Source: UPXZ01 sp964541615 (GTDB taxonomy: Bacteria; Bacteroidota; Bacteroidia; Bacteroidales; Paludibacteraceae). From it: a stretch of 5,263 nucleotides of DNA. Each line of letters begins with the position of its first letter. The first letter of the stretch is position 1. Below the pieces are notes generated by a model. It did not search any database, had not been told where the DNA came from, and saw nothing but the letters and a program-made list of their open reading frames with translations. Both the position numbers and the translations under genes were made by a program. The DNA is taken from positions 1-5,263 of the forward strand of contig CAZIRA010000162.1 of assembly GCA_964541615.1 (NCBI GenBank). The letters run 5' to 3'. Positions 1 to 5,263 of this stretch are shown here, in pieces.

Positions 1-69
1 ACCTGAAAATTCGATTAAATCGATGTTGTCAGCATATTTTTGATTAAATTTGTAAATTTCAAAATTCAT
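1..69 (-). CDS. Possible 5' end of a divergent gene, cut by the window edge
   Basis: Reading the minus strand from an ATG at 69-67, 23 codons stay open to the window edge. The peptide starts MNFEIYKFNQKYAD and is mixed in composition (Asp, Glu, Gly, Ala and Ser as well as the Ile/Asn/Lys/Phe expected from AT-rich DNA), which is slightly protein-like. No domain can be recognised from so short a piece, and no Shine-Dalgarno site precedes it, which is usual in Bacteroidota. If real, it is transcribed away from the tricorn peptidase gene and the two share the 170-base spacer. Sixty-nine open bases can occur by chance, so this is only a candidate. Confidence 0.3.
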   Translation of the reverse strand, partial: MNFEIYKFNQKYADNIDLIEFSG

Positions 70-239
70 TTGAAAAAGAAAGATGTTGAACAAAAAATAA
101 GTTTAAGTTAATCGAACACAATTTATTTAAGAATAAACGTGTTAATTTATGACATTCGTTTAATTTGTGTTCAAAATAAAATTATTCAAAATTAAATAAT
201 GCATTGTACTAAATACACATAAAAAACATATTTATTCTT
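70..239. promoter_or_regulatory. AT-rich divergent spacer, probable promoter region of the peptidase gene
   Basis: Bases 1-240 hold about 20% G+C by direct count, against roughly mid-40s in the genes, and no start codon here opens a credible reading frame. The spacer should carry the promoter of the peptidase gene and, if the minus-strand start at 69 is real, a divergent one. The Bacteroidota primary sigma factor prefers TTTG near -33 and TAnnTTTG near -7. On the minus strand 194-187 reads TAATTTTG, an exact -7 match, but without a clear TTTG at the right distance. On the plus strand 160-167 reads TTAATTTG, one mismatch, also without a good -33 box. In such AT-rich DNA these matches are weak. 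The bases before the ATG at 240 show no Shine-Dalgarno site. Confidence 0.4.
114..172. repeat. Imperfect dyad with GAACACAA / TTGTGTTC arms
   Basis: GAACACAA at 114-121 is matched by its exact reverse complement TTGTGTTC at 165-172. A shorter nested pair, TAAACG at 134-139 and CGTTTA at 157-162, lies inside. The arms are 43 bases apart, so this could be a pair of half-sites for a regulator acting on the peptidase gene (or on a divergent gene), or a weak cruciform. No regulator family is recognised and chance matches are frequent in DNA this AT-rich. Confidence 0.3.
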
Positions 240-3200
240 ATGACAAAAAAACATGTATTCCTATCCATTTTTCTTTTGACCGGAATGTTACTTTCGGCTC
301 AGTCACCTCTCTGGATGCGCTATCCGTCCATTTCACCGGACGGCAGTCAGGTGGCTTTTGCTTACAAAGGCGATATTTTCAAAGTCAGCACCGACGGTGG
401 AACTGCCATTCGACTTACTACAAACGATGCTTTTGACAGCAATCCGGTTTGGTCGCCCGACGGCAAACAGATTGCTTTCACGAGTGACCGCGATGGCGGA
501 ACACGGGATATTTACATCATGGCGGCAGATGGCGGAACTGCCAGGCGATTGACAGTGCACTCTGCCAATGAAAACCTGCATACATTTACGCCTGACGGAA
601 AATTCGTGGTCTTTTCAGCTCATTATCAGGATCCTGCAAAAAGTGCATTATTCCCAACGGCACGATTGATTGAAGTCTATAAAGTGCCGGTAAATGGAGG
701 TCGCTCAGAAATGCTGCTCGCCTACCCGGCCGATAAAATCAGCTATGACAAGAGCGGGCAAAAATTTCTTTTTCAAGACATTAAAGGTTTTGAAAATACG
801 TGGCGAAAAAAACACACCTCGTCGGTCACACGGGATATTCTGGAATATGATCTGAAAAACGGCACTCAGCGCAAACTTATTGACCGGCCGGGAGAAGATA
901 CCGATCCGGTTTACAGCCCGGATGGAAATTCCTTCTATTTTTTAAGTGAAAAAAGCGGCAGTTTCAACGTGTTTTCAGCGTCGTTGACCAATCCTTCGGC
1001 AATGAAACAACTTACCAGTTTCAAAGAACATCCTGTCCGCTTCCTTTCCGTTGCCAATAACGGGACACTCTGTTTTGGTTTTGACGGAGAAATATTTATG
1101 CTGAAACAAGGCAGTACAAGTCCGCAAAAATTGAAAATTGACATATCAACAGACGTTAACGACGAGCAAGTGAAAAAACTCAATTTCACGACGGGTGCTA
1201 CATCCACGAGCAATTCGCCCGATGGAAAACAGGTGGCATTCACGGTTCGTGGCGATGTTTTTGTCACCGCAACTGACTTTATCACCACCAAACAGATCAC
1301 TCAGACAGTAGCTCAGGAAGCCGATGTGGATTTCGGGAAAGACAACCGTTCGCTGGTGTATTCGAGCTACCGCGATGGGTATTGGAATGCTTATATTGCC
1401 AAAATTTCCCGCAAGGAAGACCCGAATTTCCCGAATGCGACTTTGATTGAAGAAGAAGAGTTGATCAAGGGAAATAAATCGGAAAAGCAACAACCAAAAT
1501 TTTCGCCGGACGGAAAAGAAGTAGCATTTATGATGGATCGGAAAAAACTGATGGTCTATAACATTGTCGACAAAAAGTTGCGTCAGATTACCGACGGAAG
1601 TTTTCAGCATGAATCGAGCGGACGGATGACATTTGAGTGGTCGCCCGATGGAAAATGGTTTGCCATCGAATACGTATCAAATGCTCATGCCCCATACACC
1701 AACATCGGCATTGTAAGTGCCAAAGACGGCGGAAAAGTTTACAGTGTAACAAACAGCGGCTACACTAACAGCAATCCGCGCTGGGTGATGGACGGAAATG
1801 CCGTTTTGTTTAATTCTGAAATGTACGGAATGCGAAATCACGCTTCGTGGGGCTCTATGGAAGATGTGATGATTGCATTTGTAAACCGGGAAGCTTACAA
1901 CAAATTCCGAATGAACAAGGAAGAATTTGAACTTTTTACCGATGCTGAAAAAGAAGCCAAGAAAGCCGAAGAAGAAGCCAAAAAGAAAGAAGACGAGAAG
2001 AAAAAAGACAAAGAAAAAGCAACCGACAAAAAGGACGAAAAAACCAAAGATATCGTCGTGGAATTTGAGAATATTGAAGAACGCATTGTACGACTTACGC
2101 CAAATTCCTCCCGCCTGGGCGACGCCATAATCAACAAAGACGCCACTAAACTGTACTATTTATCGGCATTTGAAGATGATTACGATATGTGGGTGTACGA
2201 TCTGCGCGAGAAATCCACCAAACTTTTGAGTAAACTCAAAGGTGGAAGTTCATCGTTAAGCATGGACAAAGAGCAGAAAACGCTGTTTGTAATGAGTGGC
2301 AGACGAATGCAGAAAATGGAACTTTCCAACGATAAATTCACCAACATCGATTACAAAGCCGATATGAAACTGGATCTGGCAAAAGAGCGAGAATTCATGT
2401 TTGACCAGGTGTATCGGGAAGAAAAAGAACGTTTTTATCAGGTGAATATGCACGGTGTGGATTGGGAAAAACTTACCTCCCATTACCGGAAATTCCTGCC
2501 TCACATCAACAACAATTACGATTTTTCAGAAATGCTCTCCGAATTGCTGGGCGAACTGAACGTATCGCACACCGGTTCAGGTTATCGGGCGCCTGCTTCC
2601 GGCGACAGAACTGCCGAACTTGGGCTTTTCACCAGTTACGCGGATGGTAAAAAAGGCTTGAAAGTGGATGAAATTTTAGTGAATAGTCCGTTTGATAATT
2701 TCAAATCCAAACTGAAAGTCGGCGATATTATCGAAAAAATTGACGGTCAGGAGATTACCGCTGATACCGATTTTTACGCATCCCTGGAAGGAAAAGCGGC
2801 AATAAATACGCTAGTATCCATTTATTCGCCTGCAAGCGGTCAGCGCTGGGACGAAGTGATAAAACCGGTTACTTCCGCGGAAGTGGATAATTTACTTTAC
2901 AAACGTTGGGTAAAACAACGTGCCGAAGATGTAGAACGCCTGTCCAACGGACGTTTGGGTTACGTACACATAGCATCTATGGGCGACGATAGTTTCCGCA
3001 AAATGTACGCCGATGCACTCGGAAAATATTACCAGAAAGATGGCATCGTCATTGACATTCGCTACAACGGCGGCGGTCGTTTACACGAAGACATCGAAGT
3101 CTTTTTCAGTAGTAAAAAATACCTGCAGCAAGAAGTTCGCGGAAAAGATTACAGCGAAATGCCAAGCCGCCGGTGGAACAAAGCCTCCATCATGCTGATG

Positions 3201-3512
3201 ACCGAAGCCGATTATTCCAACGCACACGGTACGCCCTGGGTGTATAAAACAATGAAACTCGGCAAACTGGTGGGAATGCCCGTACCGGGAACCATGACCA
3301 GCGTCAACTGGGTAACTCTGCAGGATCCGACTGTTTATTTCGGAATTCCGGTAGTTGGTTACCGCACAGCAGAAGGCACTTACCTTGAAAATGCCCAGCT
3401 CGAGCCTGACATCAAAGCCCCACTCGACCTCAACAAAGCTGTAAACGGCGAAGATACGCAATTGGAAGTTGCCGTGAAAGAATTGCTGAAAGAGATTGAT
3501 GGGAAAAAATAG
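240..3512 (+). CDS. Periplasmic tricorn-family serine peptidase (S41) with beta-propellers and PDZ domain
   Basis: This complete 1090-residue protein is a homologue of the archaeal tricorn protease (1071 residues), which cuts oligopeptides. A signal peptide occupies residues 1-20 (basic KKH, then a hydrophobic stretch at 6-18, probable cleavage before Gln21), so it is exported, unlike the cytosolic archaeal enzyme. Two beta-propellers follow, about 22-300 and 312-712, with blade motifs (S/T)PDG ending at 35, 75, 120, 229, 329, 425 and 471 and a degenerate MDG at 519. A Lys/Glu-rich low-complexity insert lies at about 557-606, inside the second propeller. A helical C1 region (about 713-785) carries Ser776-His777, a PDZ domain spans about 790-880, and the S41 core about 881-1085 has an IDIRYNGGG stretch (938-946), nucleophile Ser993 and Glu1050. 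These match the tricorn tetrad Ser745, His746, Ser965 and Glu1023. The residue after the nucleophile is Asn994, where archaeal tricorn has Asp966. The ATG at 240 is chosen because the signal peptide begins there. Family and export are sure; the substrate is unknown. Confidence 0.95.
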   Translation: MTKKHVFLSIFLLTGMLLSAQSPLWMRYPSISPDGSQVAFAYKGDIFKVSTDGGTAIRLTTNDAFDSNPVWSPDGKQIAFTSDRDGGTRDIYIMAADGGTARRLTVHSANENLHTFTPDGKFVVFSAHYQDPAKSALFPTARLIEVYKVPVNGGRSEMLLAYPADKISYDKSGQKFLFQDIKGFENTWRKKHTSSVTRDILEYDLKNGTQRKLIDRPGEDTDPVYSPDGNSFYFLSEKSGSFNVFSASLTNPSAMKQLTSFKEHPVRFLSVANNGTLCFGFDGEIFMLKQGSTSPQKLKIDISTDVNDEQVKKLNFTTGATSTSNSPDGKQVAFTVRGDVFVTATDFITTKQITQTVAQEADVDFGKDNRSLVYSSYRDGYWNAYIAKISRKEDPNFPNATLIEEEELIKGNKSEKQQPKFSPDGKEVAFMMDRKKLMVYNIVDKKLRQITDGSFQHESSGRMTFEWSPDGKWFAIEYVSNAHAPYTNIGIVSAKDGGKVYSVTNSGYTNSNPRWVMDGNAVLFNSEMYGMRNHASWGSMEDVMIAFVNREAYNKFRMNKEEFELFTDAEKEAKKAEEEAKKKEDEKKKDKEKATDKKDEKTKDIVVEFENIEERIVRLTPNSSRLGDAIINKDATKLYYLSAFEDDYDMWVYDLREKSTKLLSKLKGGSSSLSMDKEQKTLFVMSGRRMQKMELSNDKFTNIDYKADMKLDLAKEREFMFDQVYREEKERFYQVNMHGVDWEKLTSHYRKFLPHINNNYDFSEMLSELLGELNVSHTGSGYRAPASGDRTAELGLFTSYADGKKGLKVDEILVNSPFDNFKSKLKVGDIIEKIDGQEITADTDFYASLEGKAAINTLVSIYSPASGQRWDEVIKPVTSAEVDNLLYKRWVKQRAEDVERLSNGRLGYVHIASMGDDSFRKMYADALGKYYQKDGIVIDIRYNGGGRLHEDIEVFFSSKKYLQQEVRGKDYSEMPSRRWNKASIMLMTEADYSNAHGTPWVYKTMKLGKLVGMPVPGTMTSVNWVTLQDPTVYFGIPVVGYRTAEGTYLENAQLEPDIKAPLDLNKAVNGEDTQLEVAVKELLKEIDGKK

Positions 3513-3517
3513 GTTGG

Positions 3518-3540
3518 AGCCTGCCCACGGAGGCGGGTTT
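3518..3540 (+). terminator. GC-rich hairpin just after the peptidase stop, possible terminator
   Basis: Six bases after the TAG stop, CCTGCC at 3520-3525 pairs with GGCGGG at 3532-3537 (one T-G wobble) across a six-base loop, and two more weak pairs extend the stem outward to 3518 and 3539. TTTGGATTT follows. The position suits a terminator for the peptidase transcript, but the T-tract is interrupted and short. It could instead be a copy of a short dispersed palindromic repeat, since GC-rich stems of this kind stand out in Bacteroidota spacers. Confidence 0.45.
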
Positions 3541-3611
3541 GGATTTCTGAGCTCTTGAGCTATAACGATAAGAGTAGAAATTGCAGAATGTACTTATCTT
3601 GACTTTAAAAT

Positions 3612-3767
3612 TTTAACAAAGAGACACGGAGAAAAAATATTTTTCATTCTATTTAAGAAAATAGAGAACATCAGTAGATGTTTACACAGAGAATTCTCTA
3701 AACATCTTGGATGTTTCCTCAAAAATTCTTCTTTCATTATAAATAATCTCTATGCCTCTGTGTTAAA
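3612..3767. repeat. 156-base imperfect inverted-repeat element, MITE-like
   Basis: The left end at 3613-3631 and the reverse complement of the right end at 3748-3766 agree at 15 of 19 positions, sharing TTAACA, AGAG and GAG blocks; one more pair, 3612 with 3767, extends the arms. Inside, 3664-3720 is itself an imperfect palindrome. AACATC/GATGTT forms a hairpin at 3667-3682, AAACATC/GATGTTT forms another at 3700-3716, and between them lies the perfect 12-base palindrome AGAGAATTCTCT at 3688-3699. A further stem CTATTT/AAATAG sits near 3649-3664. It encodes nothing. The form suggests a non-autonomous mobile element or a structured dispersed repeat. I recall CACAGAG-rich repeats in many bacterial spacers but cannot confirm identity, and no target-site duplication is evident. 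Confidence 0.5.
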
Positions 3768-3783
3768 TAAATTATTTTTTTAT

Positions 3784-3798
3784 AAGTCAAAATGACTT
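3784..3798. promoter_or_regulatory. Short perfect dyad AAGTCA-AAA-TGACTT upstream of cbpA
   Basis: AAGTCA at 3784-3789 and TGACTT at 3793-3798 are exact reverse complements around an AAA centre. It ends 85 bases before the cbpA start codon and directly follows a T-run (3775-3781). It could be a repressor or activator site for cbpA, or a small RNA hairpin. There is no T-run after it on the plus strand, so it is not a terminator for that strand. No regulator is known to me for this sequence. Confidence 0.25.
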
Positions 3799-3838
3799 CA
3801 ATATTAATTAATAAACTTTTCAAAAATTGCACGCTCTC

Positions 3839-3869
3839 AAAGTTCCCCTGTGGGGGAATTTAGGAGGCT
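3839..3869 (+). repeat. GC-rich hairpin repeat next to the cbpA start
   Basis: TTCCCC at 3843-3848 pairs perfectly with GGGGAA at 3853-3858 over a four-base loop, followed by TTTAGGAGGCT. The block resembles, from memory, a short dispersed Bacteroidota repeat of the form AAGTCCCCC...GGGGGATTTAGGGGGCT. The AGGAGG at 3862-3867 looks like a Shine-Dalgarno site, but it ends 16 bases before the ATG at 3884, too far for usual use, and it coincides with the last part of the recalled repeat. In the cbpA mRNA the hairpin would sit 25 bases before the start codon and could influence translation. The repeat identity is recollection, not a search result. Confidence 0.45.
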
Positions 3870-3883
3870 ATAATTACAATATT

Positions 3884-4816
3884 ATGGCATACATAGATTA
3901 TTACAAAATTTTGGGCGTTGAAAAAACTGCTACTGCCGACGACATAAAAAAGGCGTACCGGAAACAAGCCCGCAAACTTCATCCGGACTTGAACCCGAAT
4001 GATCAGGAGGCACATAAAAAATTTCAGGAACTGAACGAAGCCAACGAAGTGCTGAGTGACCCTGAAAAACGCAAAAAGTACGACAAATACGGCGAGAACT
4101 GGCAACACGGCGAAGAATACGAAAAAGCTCGACAACAGTACGAGCAACAATCCCGCCGGCAGGAGCAATGGCAAAATCCGCAGGAAGGACAGACTTTCTA
4201 CACCGAAGGGAATTTCTCCGATACTGATTTTTCGGATTTCTTCCACTCCATGTTCGGAAGCGGTTTTTCACAGCGTCAGGGCGGACATGCATCCCGCAAA
4301 TACAAAGGCGGAGATTACTCTGCCGAACTGAAACTAACGCTCGAACAAGCTTTCAAAACGCATCAGCAGGTGCTGACCATCGACGGAAAAAACATCCGAA
4401 TCACTATTCCAGCCGGCGTAGCCAACGGTCAGAAAATCAAGCTGAAAGGCTACGGACAGCCCGGCGTAAACGGTGGACCGAACGGCGATTTGTTTATCAC
4501 ATTTACCGTGGAAGATACGCCCCAACTCAAACGGCTAGGCGACGACCTTTACACCGATGCAACCGTGGATTTGTACACTGCTGTACTTGGTGGCGAGATT
4601 ACCATCAACACGCTCAGCGGACAGTTAAAAATGAAATTGAAACCCGGCACCCAACCAAACAGCAAATTACGCTTGAAAGGAAAAGGGTTTTCAGTTTACA
4701 AAAAGGAAGAGCATTTCGGCGACTTGTATGTAACAGTCAAAGTGCAAATTCCAGAAAATCTGTCGCAACAGGAAATTGAATTATTTACTCAACTTGCAAA
4801 AATCCGAACAAAATGA
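3884..4816 (+). CDS. cbpA: CbpA, DnaJ-type (Hsp40) co-chaperone without zinc finger
   Basis: This 310-residue cytoplasmic co-chaperone would deliver unfolded clients to DnaK and stimulate its ATPase; E. coli CbpA (306 residues) also binds DNA. The J domain spans residues 3-70, beginning DYYKILGV and carrying the HPD motif at 33-35 that contacts DnaK. A Gln/Glu-rich linker (71-105) and a short Phe/Gly-containing stretch (106-134) follow. No CxxCxGxG zinc repeats are present, which excludes classical DnaJ. The two C-terminal client-binding domains cover about 143-218 and 220-300. PAGVANGQKIKLKG (176-189) and NGGPNGDL (196-203) closely match my recollection of E. coli CbpA, and KLRLKGKG recurs at 261-268. 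The ATG at 3884 is chosen because MAYIDYYKIL is a standard J-domain start. A TTG at 3827 would add 19 residues encoded by the repeat hairpin, which is implausible. The stop overlaps cbpM by four bases, so the two are an operon. Confidence 0.95.
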   Translation: MAYIDYYKILGVEKTATADDIKKAYRKQARKLHPDLNPNDQEAHKKFQELNEANEVLSDPEKRKKYDKYGENWQHGEEYEKARQQYEQQSRRQEQWQNPQEGQTFYTEGNFSDTDFSDFFHSMFGSGFSQRQGGHASRKYKGGDYSAELKLTLEQAFKTHQQVLTIDGKNIRITIPAGVANGQKIKLKGYGQPGVNGGPNGDLFITFTVEDTPQLKRLGDDLYTDATVDLYTAVLGGEITINTLSGQLKMKLKPGTQPNSKLRLKGKGFSVYKKEEHFGDLYVTVKVQIPENLSQQEIELFTQLAKIRTK

Positions 4817-5103
4817 ACGAAAGAAGAATCCTTTACAGCGAATGCCTAGAAATTTACAAAATCGAACGGTCGTTCGTGGAAGAACTCAATCAGTCAGGCC
4901 TTGTCCGGCTTGTAACCGAGCAAGACAGAGAGTTCGTTGAGTGCGATGAATTGGAATACTTAGAACAATTTATCCGCTGGAACCGAGATTTGGACATCAA
5001 CGTGGCAGGAATCGAAGCACTGCATCACCTGCTTCAACGCATGAATTCACTGCAAGATGAATTGACCCGGCTGAAGAATGAATTAGCTTTTTATAAAAAA
5101 TAA
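4813..5103 (+). CDS. cbpM: CbpM, MerR-like chaperone modulator of CbpA
   Basis: This 96-residue protein matches the CbpM family (E. coli CbpM is 101 residues), which in E. coli binds the CbpA J domain and blocks both its co-chaperone and DNA-binding activity. Residues 4-52 resemble a MerR-like winged-helix fold: a first helix around SECLEIYKIE, then FVEELNQSGLV, then a short beta-like VRLVTEQDREFV. The segment DLDINVAGIE (59-68) is the family-typical link, and 69-95 form an amphipathic helix with a heptad-like spacing of Leu/Met (LLQRMNSLQDELTRLKNEL), probably a dimer coiled coil. There is no ligand- or metal-binding C-terminal domain as in true MerR regulators. The start codon overlaps the cbpA stop as ATGA, so translation is likely coupled and no separate ribosome site is needed. 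Context next to cbpA makes the assignment strong despite short length. Confidence 0.9.
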   Translation: MNERRILYSECLEIYKIERSFVEELNQSGLVRLVTEQDREFVECDELEYLEQFIRWNRDLDINVAGIEALHHLLQRMNSLQDELTRLKNELAFYKK

Positions 5104-5109
5104 AAAGCT
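5085..5109. terminator. AT-rich hairpin across the cbpM stop codon
   Basis: AGCTTTTTA at 5085-5093 and TAAAAAGCT at 5101-5109 are exact nine-base reverse complements around a seven-base loop, and the TAA stop (5101-5103) is the start of the right arm. The stem is mostly A-T and no T-run follows on the plus strand, so it would be a weak intrinsic terminator at best. It may instead protect the mRNA end. The low-complexity codons for Phe-Tyr-Lys-Lys make a chance origin possible. Confidence 0.3.
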
Positions 5110-5263
5110 TATCTCAACTCGATACCAACTATGTCAAGTCCCCATAGCCGGTGTTGATTTATAATGCACACCTTTACGTTTTAGGTAGAAAAATATTTAT
5201 GATTAAGAAATATTCTTCATAATTTATCATTAATTTTACAAACAATTCATCGGCTACAAATCG
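5104..5263. other. AT-rich non-coding end of the window
   Basis: No plus-strand ATG here opens more than seven codons. On the minus strand, 5263 down to a TAA at 5176-5174 stays open for 29 codons, but the peptide is the Ile/Phe/Leu/Asn/Tyr mix that AT-rich DNA gives by chance, so I do not call it a gene. The stretch most likely joins cbpM to a gene beyond the edge. Confidence 0.5.
5153..5182 (+). promoter_or_regulatory. Candidate Bacteroidota-type promoter facing right
   Basis: GTTG at 5153-5156 (against -33 TTTG) is followed after 18 bases by TACGTTTT at 5175-5182 (against -7 TAnnTTTG, seven of eight positions). Spacing and order fit the primary sigma factor of this phylum, and it would drive a gene starting beyond the window. 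Neither box is perfect and no downstream gene is seen to support it. Confidence 0.3.

Larger units (their letters stand above)
3513..3883. other. Non-coding spacer packed with hairpins and inverted repeats
   Basis: No credible gene lies in these 371 bases. Most of the stretch is AT-rich (about 20% G+C in the lines counted), interrupted by two GC-rich hairpins, one at each end, and an inverted-repeat element in the middle, each listed separately. The promoter of cbpA should be here, but I found no TAnnTTTG box with a TTTG at proper spacing. Near matches TATTTTTC (3638-3645) and TATTTTTT (3773-3780) lack a partner box. The length and the hairpins argue against read-through from the peptidase gene as the main source of cbpA transcript. 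Confidence 0.7.

Noticed and set aside
1895..2146. Minus-strand Ser/Phe-rich and plus-strand Lys-rich frames over the charged insert
   Set aside because: They are shadows of the Lys/Glu codon run (AAA/GAA) of the peptidase gene and have no independent support.
3600..3632. TTGACT at 3599-3604 as an E. coli-type -35 box for cbpA
   Set aside because: The Bacteroidota primary sigma factor uses TTTG / TAnnTTTG, and no matching -7 box lies at the right distance; it is also 280 bases from the start codon.
3827..3883. Upstream TTG start that would lengthen CbpA by 19 residues
   Set aside because: The extra residues come from the GC-rich repeat hairpin and have no J-domain character, while the ATG at 3884 gives the standard MAYIDYYKIL-type J-domain start.
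3860..4292. Long open minus-strand frames opposite cbpA
   Set aside because: They lie wholly or mostly opposite the conserved J domain and linker, show no recognisable domain, and are typical antisense shadows of biased codon use.
5174..5263. Minus-strand frame of 29 codons open to the right edge
   Set aside because: It is too short and its Ile/Phe/Leu/Asn/Tyr composition is what AT-rich spacer DNA yields by chance; the candidate is noted but not called a gene.
1..5263. CRISPR array, tRNA, rRNA, transposase or phage genes
   Set aside because: No spaced direct repeats, cloverleaf-like blocks, rRNA signatures or mobile-element proteins are visible in the window.

Overview
The window looks like ordinary chromosome from a member of the Bacteroidota. 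Three things suggest this. There is a secreted tricorn-type peptidase of the Bacteroidota kind, with an 'AQ' signal-peptide end and a Lys/Glu-rich insert. Coding DNA is roughly mid-40s percent GC by sampled lines, set between spacers of about 20% GC. Start codons lack well-placed Shine-Dalgarno sites, and TAnnTTTG-like promoter boxes are present. I cannot name a genus.

Layout. Bases 1-69 may hold the first 23 codons of a divergent minus-strand gene that leaves the window; this is weakly supported. Bases 70-239 are a very AT-rich divergent spacer with an imperfect dyad. Bases 240-3512 encode a complete 1090-residue periplasmic tricorn-family S41 serine peptidase with two beta-propellers, a PDZ domain and an intact Ser-His / Ser / Glu catalytic set. 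Bases 3513-3883 are a 371-base non-coding spacer. It holds a GC-rich hairpin just after the peptidase stop, a 156-base imperfect inverted-repeat element (3612-3767), a short dyad (3784-3798) and a second GC-rich hairpin resembling a dispersed Bacteroidota repeat just before the next gene. Bases 3884-4816 encode CbpA, a DnaJ-type co-chaperone without a zinc finger. Its stop codon overlaps the start of cbpM (4813-5103), a MerR-like modulator of CbpA. Bases 5104-5263 are AT-rich and non-coding as far as I can see, with a hairpin over the cbpM stop and a possible promoter facing right.

How the genes work together. CbpA recruits and stimulates an Hsp70 (DnaK), and CbpM is known in Enterobacteria to bind the CbpA J domain and restrain it. 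The ATGA overlap implies translational coupling that sets the ratio of the pair. The peptidase acts in another compartment (periplasm, degrading oligopeptides or protein fragments) and is separated from cbpAM by a long spacer and a hairpin, so I see no reason to treat all three as one operon. I did not find a convincing new system. The most unusual part is the repeat-packed spacer between the peptidase and cbpA.
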